Shown piece after piece: positions 19,741 through 27,756 of a stretch of DNA of 64,000 bases. Every line of letters starts with the position of its first letter. Positions within the stretch are counted from its first letter, which is position 1. The notes beneath the pieces are model-generated. The model was not told the origin of the DNA. It did no database searches and saw nothing but the letters and a program-made list of their open reading frames with translations. The translations under genes and the position numbers were made by a program. Source of the stretch: an uncultured Anaerolineae bacterium (GTDB lineage Bacteria > Chloroflexota > Anaerolineae > Anaerolineales > Villigracilaceae); contig CAIQVH010000030.1 in assembly GCA_903875215.1 (NCBI GenBank), positions 178,442 through 242,441 of the forward strand. The letters run 5' to 3'.

Positions 19741-19769
19741 TTGCATCCCGGCATTGGACATAGTAAACT
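19741..19769 (+). promoter_or_regulatory. Promoter of the structured leader before metG
   Basis: TTGCAT (19741-19746), 17-bp spacer, TAAACT (19764-19769). It is positioned to start transcription about 19776, just at the first hairpin of the structured RNA. Confidence 0.55.
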
Positions 19770-19774
19770 AAAGC

Positions 19775-19905
19775 CATGCTCAAGCTATTTCACTCGATGT
19801 ACAGCATGACAATGCCCTCCCTCGCCGGGACAGCGTCGAGGGGAATGCGCTAGCACGTCTAACCGCAGAAACCACAGGCTGTCCAGAGCGAGGGCAGCCT
19901 TTTTT
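19775..19905 (+). ncRNA. Structured RNA or attenuator candidate upstream of metG
   Basis: The RNA begins with a hairpin (CATGCT 19775-19780 with AGCATG 19803-19808). A long two-part stem follows: CCCTCGC (19819-19825) with GCGAGGG (19888-19894), a small internal loop, and GGACAGC (19828-19834) with GCTGTCC (19878-19884), enclosing a 43-nt apical region. A T6 run (19900-19905) follows the stem by five bases, so the element can terminate transcription. It lies 73 bp before metG. I found no T-box consensus, no SAM-I core and no SRP tetraloop. It may be an unrecognised metG leader or an independent small RNA. Confidence 0.6.
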
Positions 19906-19977
19906 GTTGAATACGATACTCGAAAACTCGACGATCAAATTCCGAAACACGGATAACGAATCCCGAAGGAAAGACCT

Positions 19978-21780
19978 ATGCCCGAAAACATCCTGATTGC
20001 CATTGCCTGGCCTTACGCCAATGCCGAAATCCATGTCGGCAACCTGACCGGCTCGCACCTGCCCGGTGACATCGTCGCACGTTATCATCGCCTGATCGGC
20101 AACCATGTCCTGGTCGTTTCTGGCACCGATTCACACGGCACACCCGTCACCATGAGCGCCGACAAACTCAAAAAGCCGGTTGAGGAAGTTTACCAGTCCT
20201 TTCATGCCACGTTTCTGGAGACGTTTCGGGGTTACGGCATTACCTACGACCTCTTCACCAGCACTCACACGGAGAATCACTTCAAGGTATCCCAGAGCAT
20301 TTTCCTGGCCTTGAAAGAGAACGGGTTTTTGTTCACCAGGGTCGAGCCGCAGTGGTTTTCTCCGGGGTTGGGGAAATTCCTTCCGGACCGCTACATCGAA
20401 GGCACCTGTTACCTGTGCGGTTTCGAGGGAGCTCGCTCGGATCAGTGCGACAAATGCGGAAATGTCCTCGAACCCGATAAACTGCTCAGCCCCAAATCCA
20501 AGTGGGCCGGCGACACCTCCACGCCTGAACTGCGCGAGACTGAACACTTCTACATTGATCTGTCCAAGCTCGAGCCGCAGGTCGTCGATTTCCTGCAGGC
20601 TCGCGCCCCCCACATGCGCGAGACGGTGCTCGGCGAAAGCCTTGGCAAGATCCACGCTGAAGGGCTCAAACCGCGCCCGATCACCCGCGACCTCGACTGG
20701 GGCATTCCTGTCCCGGTGCCGGGCTGGGAAGGCAAGTGCCTCTACGTCTGGTTCGAAGCAGTGATCGGCTACCTCTCGGCTGCTATTGAGTGGAGCAAAA
20801 TCTCCGGCGGCGATTGGAAGGATTGGTGGTCGAATCCCGCCGCAAAACACTATCACTTCATCGGCAAGGATAATATCTTCTTCCACACCTCGCTCTGGCC
20901 GGCTGAGCTGATGGGTGTTGGCGCTAAATTTGCCGAAATTTTTAGCGGCGAGAAAAATGTGCCGCTCAGCCTGCCCTACGACGTGCCTGCCAACCAGTTT
21001 ATGAACCTGGAAGGCCAGAAGATCAGCGGCAGCCGCAATTGGGCCGTCTGGGGCCGCGACGCGTTGACCCGTTACGATGCGGATGCGCTGCGCTTCTACC
21101 TGACCATCAACATGCCCGAGGCCAAAGACAGCGATTGGGATTGGGCCGAATTTGTCTCTCGCAACAATGGCGACCTCGTTGCCACCTGGGGCAACCTGGC
21201 CAATCGGGTCCTCTCCTTCAGCTTCAAACATTGGGAAGGCCACGTCCCGCCGATTGACCTGGCCAATTTGCGTGAGGCTGATCTTGCCCTGCTCGCCACT
21301 ATTGAGAATGGCTTCCAGACCGTCGGCGAGCTCTACAATGCTGTCAAACTGCGTGATGCTCTGAAAGAGTCCCTGCGCCTGGCGACGGAAGTTAACCGTT
21401 ACCTCGACGCCAATGCCCCCTGGACCGCCATCAAAACCGACCGCGATTCAGCCGCCCTGACGATTTACACCGCTCTGCGCGCCATCGACTCGCTCAAACT
21501 GTTCTTTGCCCCGGTATTACCCTTCACCTCCGCTCGGCTGCATGATTTCTTTGGGTATTCCTCGCCGCTCTTTGGCGAGCAATACCTGCAGGAAATCAGC
21601 GACAGCCTGGGTGTCCACACCGGCCTCCGGTATCGCGGCGCAGAGCAGGATGGTATCCCGGCTTTCCAGTGGCAGCCAAGCCAGCTTAAACCTGGAGTGC
21701 CTCTCAACCAGCCAGCGCCTCTATTCAAAAAATTGGAAGAAAAGGTGATCGAAGCAGAACGCAGCCGGCTCGGAAACTGA
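19978..21780 (+). CDS. metG: Methionyl-tRNA synthetase
   Basis: A 600-residue class I synthetase that charges tRNA-Met. The HIGH motif appears as 'HVGN' (about 19) and the KMSKS loop as 'KISGS' (about 348), a variant seen in some MetRS lineages. A four-Cys zinc knuckle is present ('CYLCG' and 'CDKCG', about 144-161). The C-terminal anticodon-binding helices are complete, but the tRNA-binding EMAP/Trbp111 domain is absent, as the protein stops at 600 residues. A GAAGGA site precedes ATG 19978. It is preceded by the structured leader and closed by a strong terminator. Confidence 0.93.
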   Translation: MPENILIAIAWPYANAEIHVGNLTGSHLPGDIVARYHRLIGNHVLVVSGTDSHGTPVTMSADKLKKPVEEVYQSFHATFLETFRGYGITYDLFTSTHTENHFKVSQSIFLALKENGFLFTRVEPQWFSPGLGKFLPDRYIEGTCYLCGFEGARSDQCDKCGNVLEPDKLLSPKSKWAGDTSTPELRETEHFYIDLSKLEPQVVDFLQARAPHMRETVLGESLGKIHAEGLKPRPITRDLDWGIPVPVPGWEGKCLYVWFEAVIGYLSAAIEWSKISGGDWKDWWSNPAAKHYHFIGKDNIFFHTSLWPAELMGVGAKFAEIFSGEKNVPLSLPYDVPANQFMNLEGQKISGSRNWAVWGRDALTRYDADALRFYLTINMPEAKDSDWDWAEFVSRNNGDLVATWGNLANRVLSFSFKHWEGHVPPIDLANLREADLALLATIENGFQTVGELYNAVKLRDALKESLRLATEVNRYLDANAPWTAIKTDRDSAALTIYTALRAIDSLKLFFAPVLPFTSARLHDFFGYSSPLFGEQYLQEISDSLGVHTGLRYRGAEQDGIPAFQWQPSQLKPGVPLNQPAPLFKKLEEKVIEAERSRLGN

Positions 21781-21807
21781 GCTGGAAGGGGCTACCTAAA
21801 AAGAAAA

Positions 21808-21838
21808 GAGGCGGGAGCCGCAATTCCCGCCTCTTTTT
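21808..21838 (+). terminator. Intrinsic terminator after metG
   Basis: GAGGCGGGA (21808-21816) pairs perfectly with TCCCGCCTC (21825-21833), an 8-nt loop lies between, and a T5 run follows. Confidence 0.9.
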
Positions 21839-22167
21839 ATATTCATCCCCTACTTAAAGGCTACTTGTTTTGTGAGATTTGCAATGAAATCACAATGCTT
21901 GTCTTGATATAATCCTTGCAAATCTGAAAGGTGGTGGAATGAATATGCTTTTTGGGTGCTTCTAAACAAACTTACGGCTCTAAATAGATTGGGAACCATC
22001 CGGGCGCGTACCAACAAATTGCCCGGCCTCAGGCGGATATTGAGTTAGCTTTCGCTTCTCGAAAAAATTAGACTGTTTCTCGGCATGATATTTTCTGTCG
22101 GGTGTGTTTCGTGTTGCCCGCGCGTGCTCGTTTGTCACTGCCACTTAATAACAGGAGGGATGAAACA
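21839..22167 (+). promoter_or_regulatory. Long leader region before the Thr/Pro-repeat surface protein gene
   Basis: This 329-bp gap has no sizeable gene. It holds a TATAAT (21908-21913) enclosed by a 10-bp perfect inverted repeat, AGATTTGCAA (21875-21884) and TTGCAAATCT (21916-21925). Next is a possible 8-codon mini-ORF (21939-21965) preceded by a purine-rich GGTGGTGGA. A CCGGGC/GCCCGG hairpin lies at 22000-22026. The final AGGAGGG serves the next gene. No known riboswitch class was recognised. Confidence 0.4.
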
Positions 22168-24366
22168 ATGAAAACATCAAAACGATTCACTATTTGGACG
22201 GTTGTCCTTTTTCTCCAGCTGGGCCTGATCCTGGCGAGCATGAATGCGGTGCCGCTGCAGGTGGAGTTATTAACCCCTACAGCGGAGCAGACCGAAGTTG
22301 CTCCGCTCCCCGATCTTCCTGTGGCAACCCCTTTGCCCCCCGAAGCGCCACTTGATCCCACGGCAGAACCAGGGCTGGAAGCGCTTCCGGCTGCAAGTGA
22401 ATCGCTGCCAGCGGCGACGGATCTCCCGCTTCTGGATGCGCCCCTCGTCAGCGATCCGGCTCCTGCCGTGGAGTTGACGGTTGCCCAGGTCTTTGAACAG
22501 GCGCCGCAGACGGATATCATCATTCTCGATGACCAGGGCGATCCGCTGCCGCTGACCTCCCAGACCGCTTCGGTTGTTGCCCAGGTGGCCGACCCGATGT
22601 GGTGTCCGGCGGGCGTCCTGCCCAATGGCTCTGGCTGTTCGGCCAATTTTTCCAGTTTTTCGGCTCTGTTGTCTGATATGAAGACCAATTCGACTACCTA
22701 TGCCAAGGATGGGGTGATCTACCTGGAAAAACCGGGCGCGGGCGGGTTCAGCAATAATTTCATTTTGAGTGATGCAGACACGAGCCTGGGCACGGCATAT
22801 GATACGCTCAAGGCTTTTGGACTGACCATTCGAGGCGGTTGGAATGGCGGCACCACTTCGACCTTCAGTGGGCAGAGCACTTTCAACCAGACCTTTCTTC
22901 AGGTTGGGTCATCCGCCAATCCGTGGGGTGGCGTGCTCACCGTGCAAGATATTATTTTCGATGCCCCTTCCTCCTCGGGCTTGACGGTATATGCGCCTTC
23001 TGTCACCCTGAATAATGTGCAATCTTCCCGCAGTACCGGCCATGGAATTGTCATCAACCAGGCGGGCACGGTTGTATTAAATAACGTGGTTTCAGACCGC
23101 AACTCAAGTTCCGGCGTCTATGTAAACGGCACCGGCGTTGGCAGCCGTGTAACTGTGAATGGCGGAACTTTTACCCGCAATTCTAGATACGGGATAGAGA
23201 TTTTGAATGGTTTTATGGTGACCCAGACGCCGCCGGCATTCGGCTCAGGGGGCAGTGCGAATACTTTGGGCGGCAGCCTGATTTCCACGCCCAGCCCGAC
23301 TGCGACCAAAACCGCCACCTTTACTGCGACCAACACTGCCACCTTCACTGCGACCAACACCGCAACGGAAACTCCGACCAACACCGCTACCTTCACTGCG
23401 ACCAACACTGCCACCTTCACCCCAACCAACACCGCCACCTTCACCCCAACCGAAACCGCTACGGAGACTCCGACCAGCACTGCCACCTTTACCCCAACCG
23501 AAACCGCAACGGAGACCCCGACCAGCACTGCCACCTTCACCCCAACCGAAACTGCAACGGAGACCCCGACCAGCACTGCCACCTTCACCCCAACCGAAAC
23601 CGCAACGGAGACCCCGACCAACACCGCCACCTTCACCCCAACCGAAACCGCAACGGAGACCCCGACCAGCACTGTCACCTTCACCCCAACCGAAATTGCA
23701 ACGGAGACCCCGACCAGCACTGCCACCTTCACCCCAACCGAAACTGCAACGGAGACCCCGACCAACACCGCCACCTTTACCCCAACCGAAACCGCTACGG
23801 AGACTCCGACCAGCACTGCCACCTTCACCCCAACCGAAACCGCTACGGAGACCCCGACCAACACCGCCACCTTTACGCCCACCAGTACACAAGCGGTTAT
23901 TCTCCGTTCTGCCCCGCGCAGAACCCCGGTACCCCCGGCTTTGCCTGGGCAACCTCTTATCCCGGTTACCGGCGGCAGTTTGATTAAGATTGACTGCCAG
24001 GGTTCGGTCAACTACACCCTGCAGCCGGATGGAACGAGGATCATCTTCAACAACCTGTGTTCTTACAACGCCACCATTGACAGTGTACCGGCAGAAGGCC
24101 TGGCTCATCCCCTGCCCGAAAACTCCCTGTACCTGAACGGTGTGTCCGTCAGCGTATTAAATAGCGTTGCCAATGTCAGCGTACTGCCAGATGGCGCCAG
24201 CGTACTGGTGGAGTTTATTCTGCCTGCCGGGGTGCGCTCAACCAGCCTGTCAGTCCTGTTTTGGGATGGTTCAAAATGGATCGAACTCAGCGGCGGCAGC
24301 GTAACCGCAGGCTATTACCAGGTTGAAAATGATCATCCCGGGACATTTATCCTGGTCAGAAAATGA
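22168..24366 (+). CDS. Secreted surface protein with beta-helix and Thr/Pro tandem-repeat stalk
   Basis: A 732-residue protein. Residues 1-35 form an N-terminal signal or anchor segment ('[15 protein letters not shown]...'). An acidic Pro-rich linker follows, then a right-handed beta-helix-like region (about 175-370), then a Thr/Pro/Glu-rich stalk encoded by tandem 48-bp repeats (about 380-575), and a C-terminal beta domain of about 150 residues. AGGAGGG 9 nt before ATG 22168 fixes the start; an upstream in-frame ATG at 22102 has no such site. The stalk resembles glycosylated spacers on exported proteins. Inference: an adhesin-like or surface-displayed protein. No catalytic residues could be assigned. 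Confidence 0.72.
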   Translation: MKTSKRFTIWTVVLFLQLGLILASMNAVPLQVELLTPTAEQTEVAPLPDLPVATPLPPEAPLDPTAEPGLEALPAASESLPAATDLPLLDAPLVSDPAPAVELTVAQVFEQAPQTDIIILDDQGDPLPLTSQTASVVAQVADPMWCPAGVLPNGSGCSANFSSFSALLSDMKTNSTTYAKDGVIYLEKPGAGGFSNNFILSDADTSLGTAYDTLKAFGLTIRGGWNGGTTSTFSGQSTFNQTFLQVGSSANPWGGVLTVQDIIFDAPSSSGLTVYAPSVTLNNVQSSRSTGHGIVINQAGTVVLNNVVSDRNSSSGVYVNGTGVGSRVTVNGGTFTRNSRYGIEILNGFMVTQTPPAFGSGGSANTLGGSLISTPSPTATKTATFTATNTATFTATNTATETPTNTATFTATNTATFTPTNTATFTPTETATETPTSTATFTPTETATETPTSTATFTPTETATETPTSTATFTPTETATETPTNTATFTPTETATETPTSTVTFTPTEIATETPTSTATFTPTETATETPTNTATFTPTETATETPTSTATFTPTETATETPTNTATFTPTSTQAVILRSAPRRTPVPPALPGQPLIPVTGGSLIKIDCQGSVNYTLQPDGTRIIFNNLCSYNATIDSVPAEGLAHPLPENSLYLNGVSVSVLNSVANVSVLPDGASVLVEFILPAGVRSTSLSVLFWDGSKWIELSGGSVTAGYYQVENDHPGTFILVRK
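23431..23862 (+). repeat. Nine tandem 48-bp repeats coding a Thr/Pro-rich stalk
   Basis: Nine in-frame 48-bp units each encode the 16-residue unit [15 protein letters not shown](S/N), with only a few substitutions (unit six has V and I changes). A shorter, older-looking 24-bp half-unit array ([12 protein letters not shown]) precedes it from about 23308. The near identity at DNA level suggests recent expansion and possible length variation between strains. Confidence 0.93.
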
Positions 24367-24385
24367 ACTGATTCATTGAAAAGCA

Positions 24386-24425
24386 AAAAGAGACAGGGCA
24401 GCCTGACGCCGCCCTGTCTCTTTTT
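24386..24425 (+). terminator. Intrinsic terminator after the repeat protein
   Basis: AAAAAGAGACAGGGC (24385-24399) pairs with the complementary arm at 24411-24425, giving a very long stem ending in T5. Confidence 0.92.
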
Positions 24426-24473
24426 GCTTGTGAGCCAATCGCTGCCCGCCACCCAATTCTTGCGGTTTGTGCG

Positions 24474-24502
24474 TTGACAAAAAATTCAACACATAGTAAG
24501 AT
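24474..24502 (+). promoter_or_regulatory. Promoter of the tRNA gene
   Basis: TTGACA (24474-24479), 17-bp spacer, TAAGAT (24497-24502). The start near 24509 gives a 7-nt leader before the tRNA. It is a consensus -35 at the expected spacing. Confidence 0.85.
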
Positions 24503-24515
24503 ACAGCCCGCCTCT

Positions 24516-24587
24516 GGCGAGGTAGCTCAGCGGCAGAGCAAGCGGCTCATAATCGCTCGGTCGTGGGTTCAAATCCCACCCTCGCCA
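24516..24587 (+). tRNA. tRNA with CAT anticodon (elongator Met or Ile2)
   Basis: A complete 72-nt cloverleaf: acceptor GGCGAGG/CCTCGCC, D-arm GCTC/GAGC with a short 7-nt loop, anticodon stem AGCGG/TCGCT (final pair G-T) with loop CTCATAA, T-arm GTGGG/CCCAC with TTCAAAT, discriminator A. CCA is not encoded. Anticodon CAT fits elongator tRNA-Met. The anticodon stem-loop and variable region also resemble tRNA-Ile2, whose C34 becomes lysidine. Sequence alone does not settle which. It is not an initiator, since the three G-C pairs in the anticodon stem are lacking. Confidence 0.95.
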
Positions 24588-24590
24588 CAA

Positions 24591-24616
24591 AAAAATCCCG
24601 TCAACGCGGGATTTTT
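24591..24616 (+). terminator. Intrinsic terminator after the tRNA
   Basis: AATCCCG pairs with CGGGATT around a 6-nt loop, with A-run before and T6 after. It begins 3 nt after the mature tRNA end. Confidence 0.9.
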
Positions 24617-24639
24617 TGTTTCGAGGAGCAGGAGACGGG

Positions 24640-25323
24640 TTAATCGATCAGCCGATATTTGAATAAGGCCCACACCGCCTCAAATGCATCACGCAGGCCG
24701 ATCTTCTTACCTTCCGAATATTCCCGCGGATTAAAACTGATCGGCACTTCATAAACACGCACATTGCGTTTGAGGATCTTGGCCGTAAACTCGGGCTCGA
24801 AGTCAAAGCGGTTGGCGCGCAGTTTCATATCTTGCACGACTTCCTTTCGGAAAACTTTGTACCCGGTTTCCATATCGGTCAGGATGTTGTTGTATAGGAT
24901 GTTGGTCATCAGGGTCAATAATTTATTGGCCACCATATTCCAGAACAGGATTGCCCGGTGCGGCGCACCTAAAAAGCGGGAACCGTAGACCACATCCGCA
25001 ACGCCTTCCTCGATCGGTTTGAGCAGGCCAGCATACTCGCGCGGGTCATATTCCAGGTCGGCATCCTGAATCAGCAGCACCTCGCCTGCGGCACTCTGGA
25101 TTCCGGTGCGGACGGCAGCACCTTTGCCGGCATTTTTTTCGTGCAGGATGACCCGCACGCCTCCCTGGCCATGCAATTCAGCCAGGATGTCGCGTGTGCC
25201 ATCCCGTGAGCCATCGTCCACGATGACAATTTCGGTCGCGAGCCGGGTGTCCTGAACTCGCCGCACAATTTCACGGATGGTATTCTTTTCGTTATAGACA
25301 GGGATGATGACAGAAAGGTTCAT
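24640..25323 (-). CDS. Family 2 glycosyltransferase (dolichol-P-mannose synthase-like)
   Basis: A 227-residue GT-A enzyme. The N-terminal 'SVIIPVYNEKNTI' and 'VDDGSRDGT' motifs and the metal-binding 'DADLEYDP' (about residue 92) are typical of DPM1/GtrB-like polyprenyl-phosphate glycosyltransferases. It lacks the C-terminal membrane anchor of GtrB, so it is a soluble or peripheral form. It probably transfers a sugar from a nucleotide to polyprenyl phosphate, for later use outside the membrane. The mRNA appears leaderless. It converges on the tRNA terminator. Confidence 0.88.
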   Translation of the reverse strand: MNLSVIIPVYNEKNTIREIVRRVQDTRLATEIVIVDDGSRDGTRDILAELHGQGGVRVILHEKNAGKGAAVRTGIQSAAGEVLLIQDADLEYDPREYAGLLKPIEEGVADVVYGSRFLGAPHRAILFWNMVANKLLTLMTNILYNNILTDMETGYKVFRKEVVQDMKLRANRFDFEPEFTAKILKRNVRVYEVPISFNPREYSEGKKIGLRDAFEAVWALFKYRLID

Positions 25324-25330
25324 GCGCCGG

Positions 25331-25336
25331 ATTATA
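25331..25336 (-). promoter_or_regulatory. -10 box, leaderless start of the glycosyltransferase gene
   Basis: TATAAT on the minus strand ends 7 nt before ATG 25323, with no Shine-Dalgarno in between. Confidence 0.65.
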
Positions 25337-25402
25337 CATTAAGATGGTTTATTGTGGAATTTCAAAGCCGCGCCGATTAATGGGTGATTATTTTGGCGGA
25401 CA

Positions 25403-25411
25403 TGCTATAAT
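25403..25411 (+). promoter_or_regulatory. Extended -10 promoter of the AAA ATPase gene
   Basis: TGcTATAAT at 25403-25411. The start near 25419 gives a leader of about 42 nt before ATG 25461 and lies downstream of an in-frame ATG at 25344, which therefore is not the start. Confidence 0.65.
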
Positions 25412-25460
25412 TTTCTTGCTTTTTAAGGTTGCACAATCTATCTTGATTGGTAGGTCTCTT

Positions 25461-26879
25461 ATGTCCAATTTTAATCCACCCCGGCCTCCCGCTTCTGGCG
25501 GGGGAAACGCCAACCCGCCTCGCGGAACCGCCTCGATGAATCAACCCAAGCCTGCTGCGCCTGCTTCCAGTTCCCTGCCTTCCTCTGGCTCGGGCTTTTT
25601 GCCGCCTGCCATCGTCCGCCTTGAAGATACCGGACTGTCGCAGCTCTGGCTGCAGGATCTGGCCCTAAAAATCCTCTATTTTCAGGGCTTTCTTTCGGGT
25701 TTCAAAATTGCAGAAGAGATTGCCCTGCCATTTGCCGGTGTGACGGATCAGATCCTCGAGTCACTCAAGCGTGAAAAACTGGTCGAGGTCAAATCTTCCT
25801 CCATGGGGCTGGGTGAAGGCTCCTATCAGTATGCCATCACCGGCGCGGGGATTGACCGGGCGCGGGAAGCGCTCGACCGCAGTCAATATGCCGGCCCGGC
25901 TCCTGTTCCGATCGAAACATATAATGAGGCCATTCGCAAGCAAAGCCGTCACCGCGTGGTGGTCACACAGCGCCATATGCGCCAGTTGCTTTCTCAGCTG
26001 GTCATGTCCAATACCACATTCGAGCGCCTGGGCCCGGCGCTCAATTCGGGCACATCCATCTTCTTGTATGGGCCTCCCGGAAACGGCAAAACCAGCGTTG
26101 CGCGCGCCTTCGGCAACCTGATCTTACAACAGGATATGTATATTCCCTTTGCCCTGTTTGTGGATGGCCAGGTGATCAAGCTTTATGACTCGGTCAACCA
26201 CCAGCGCGCCACGGATGACGACGCCACCGGTGCCGGAACCGGGTCCTTGCGTGCCGGTCAGAAGCGTGATCCACGCTGGGTGCATATTCGCCGTCCCTTC
26301 ATCGTCGTCGGTGGCGAACTGACCCTGGCTGGCCTCGACCTGGTCTTTGACGACACGCATAAATATTACGAAGCGCCTTTTCAGGTGAAAGCCAACGGTG
26401 GTATTTTCCTGATCGATGACTTTGGCCGCCAGCAAGTACGACCGCGCGACCTGCTTAACCGTTGGATCGTCCCGCTGGAAAACCGCATGGACTTTCTCAC
26501 TCTACACACCGGCCGCAAAATCGAAGTGCCATTCGATGTCCTGGTGGTTTTCTCCACCAATCTGCCACCCCGCGACCTGGTGGATGAAGCCTTTTTACGC
26601 CGTTTGCGCCATAAAATAGAAATCGGTGACCCCAATTATGAGGAATACCGCCAGATTTTTCAACGCGTGGCGCAGGCCAAGGGCGTGCAGTACAATGATC
26701 AGGGTCTGGCCTACCTGCTCCAGGAATGGTACATCAAGCGCAACCGCAAACTGCGCGCCTCCCATCCGCGCGACCTGTGCGATCAAATTCTCGATATCGC
26801 CCGCTATCGTGGTGTGGAGCCAGTCATGAGCAAAGAATTGCTCGAACTGGCCGCATTGTCTTACTTTGTGGAACTCTAG
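25461..26879 (+). CDS. AAA-type ATPase with winged-helix-like N-domain
   Basis: A 472-residue protein. A Pro/Gly/Ser-rich tail (1-48) is followed by a small alpha/beta domain (about 55-145) and an AAA core with Walker A GPPGNGKT (204-211) and Walker B 'GIFLIDD' (314-320). Sensor residues 'FSTN' follow near 360. It resembles MoxR/RuvB-like ATPases annotated only as 'ATP-binding protein' in Chloroflexota genomes. No partner VWA or secretion gene is adjacent, so function is open. The RBS before ATG 25461 is weak. Confidence 0.75.
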   Translation: MSNFNPPRPPASGGGNANPPRGTASMNQPKPAAPASSSLPSSGSGFLPPAIVRLEDTGLSQLWLQDLALKILYFQGFLSGFKIAEEIALPFAGVTDQILESLKREKLVEVKSSSMGLGEGSYQYAITGAGIDRAREALDRSQYAGPAPVPIETYNEAIRKQSRHRVVVTQRHMRQLLSQLVMSNTTFERLGPALNSGTSIFLYGPPGNGKTSVARAFGNLILQQDMYIPFALFVDGQVIKLYDSVNHQRATDDDATGAGTGSLRAGQKRDPRWVHIRRPFIVVGGELTLAGLDLVFDDTHKYYEAPFQVKANGGIFLIDDFGRQQVRPRDLLNRWIVPLENRMDFLTLHTGRKIEVPFDVLVVFSTNLPPRDLVDEAFLRRLRHKIEIGDPNYEEYRQIFQRVAQAKGVQYNDQGLAYLLQEWYIKRNRKLRASHPRDLCDQILDIARYRGVEPVMSKELLELAALSYFVEL

Positions 26880-26894
26880 CGTCTTTCCTTCACT

Positions 26895-26930
26895 GCATGA
26901 CGCTTGCCCCTGGAGCGTCATGCTTTTTTT
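26895..26930 (+). terminator. Intrinsic terminator between the AAA ATPase and GDPD genes
   Basis: GCATGACGC (26895-26903) pairs perfectly with GCGTCATGC (26915-26923), followed by T7 (26924-26930). The next start codon lies only 6 nt after the T-run. Confidence 0.9.
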
Positions 26931-26936
26931 GCCCAT

Positions 26937-27689
26937 ATGTTCACACAACTACAATCACCCCATTTTTTTGCTCACCGCGGCGCCTCTGCTTATGCCCCCG
27001 AAAACACCCTGGCAGCCTTTGAATTGGCTGCCAGGCAGGGCGCGCCCGCCATCGAATTCGACGTCAAATTGACCTCCGATCGCCATGTGGTCATTCACCA
27101 TGACCAGACACTGGATCGCACCACCAACAGTTCCGGCGCGCTCGCCAAACAGCCCCTGGCCGCCCTGCGCGAACTGGATGCCGGCTCCAGCTTTTCGGCA
27201 GAATTTCGAGACGAGAAAATCCCCACGCTCGAGGAAGTCTTCGAGACAGTGGGGCAGAAGCTGTTCCTCAACATTGAGCTGACCAACTACGCCACACCGT
27301 TCGATGGCCTGGTCGACCAGGTGGTTCCGCTGATTCAAAAACATGGGCTGGAAAAGCGCGTCATGTTTTCATCTTTTTTTCCTCACAATCTCCTGCGCGC
27401 CCGTCAACTCGCCCCGGCCATTCCGCGCGGACAATTAATGTTGGAGGGAGCCAGCGGCTGGTGGCAGCGCCTGGCCGCCGGTTTGATGGATCTGCAAGCC
27501 GAACACCCCTGGAAGGCTGATGTGACTGCTTCCAGTGTGCAAAATGCCCACCGCAAGGGCCGCCGTGTCTATGTCTGGACAGTTAATGATCCACTGGAAA
27601 TGCACAGTCTGCGCTCACTGGGCGTGGATGCCATTTTCACCGATGATCCGCTGCGGGCGCGCGAACATTTTTTGGAAAATATCGCGTAA
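26937..27689 (+). CDS. Glycerophosphodiester phosphodiesterase
   Basis: A 250-residue TIM-barrel enzyme that cleaves glycerophosphodiesters to glycerol 3-phosphate and an alcohol. Catalytic signatures 'HRGASAYAPENT' (about 12-23), 'EFDV' (about 39) and 'HHDQTLDRTT' (about 52) are intact. ATG 26937 is chosen because the earlier in-frame ATG at 26904 lies within the terminator stem. No Shine-Dalgarno or clear -10 separates it from the terminator, so expression may depend on read-through or on an unseen promoter within the preceding gene. Confidence 0.9.
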   Translation: MFTQLQSPHFFAHRGASAYAPENTLAAFELAARQGAPAIEFDVKLTSDRHVVIHHDQTLDRTTNSSGALAKQPLAALRELDAGSSFSAEFRDEKIPTLEEVFETVGQKLFLNIELTNYATPFDGLVDQVVPLIQKHGLEKRVMFSSFFPHNLLRARQLAPAIPRGQLMLEGASGWWQRLAAGLMDLQAEHPWKADVTASSVQNAHRKGRRVYVWTVNDPLEMHSLRSLGVDAIFTDDPLRAREHFLENIA

Positions 27690-27756
27690 CCATAGGGGAA
27701 TGCGGCAATTTACTATTCCAAAACCATTATGATTGACCAAGGAACTGCCAGATTTC

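Noticed and set aside
19775..19905. T-box or SAM riboswitch for metG
   Set aside because: The T-box antiterminator consensus and the SAM-I core are not found, so only a generic structured leader is claimed.
20131..21243. 370-codon minus-strand frame opposite metG
   Set aside because: Low-complexity antisense frame over a well-defined synthetase with all motifs. It has no start context.
23308..23890. CRISPR-like array
   Set aside because: The repeats are contiguous and in frame with no unique spacers, and no cas gene is nearby.
23118..24108. Long minus-strand frames opposite the Thr/Pro repeats, with Val-Gly repeat proteins
   Set aside because: They are the mirror of the 48-bp plus-strand repeats and lack a ribosome site or promoter. 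The plus-strand gene has signal peptide, Shine-Dalgarno and terminator.
24516..24587. Phage or genomic-island attachment site at the tRNA
   Set aside because: No integrase gene and no direct repeat of the tRNA 3' end were seen nearby.
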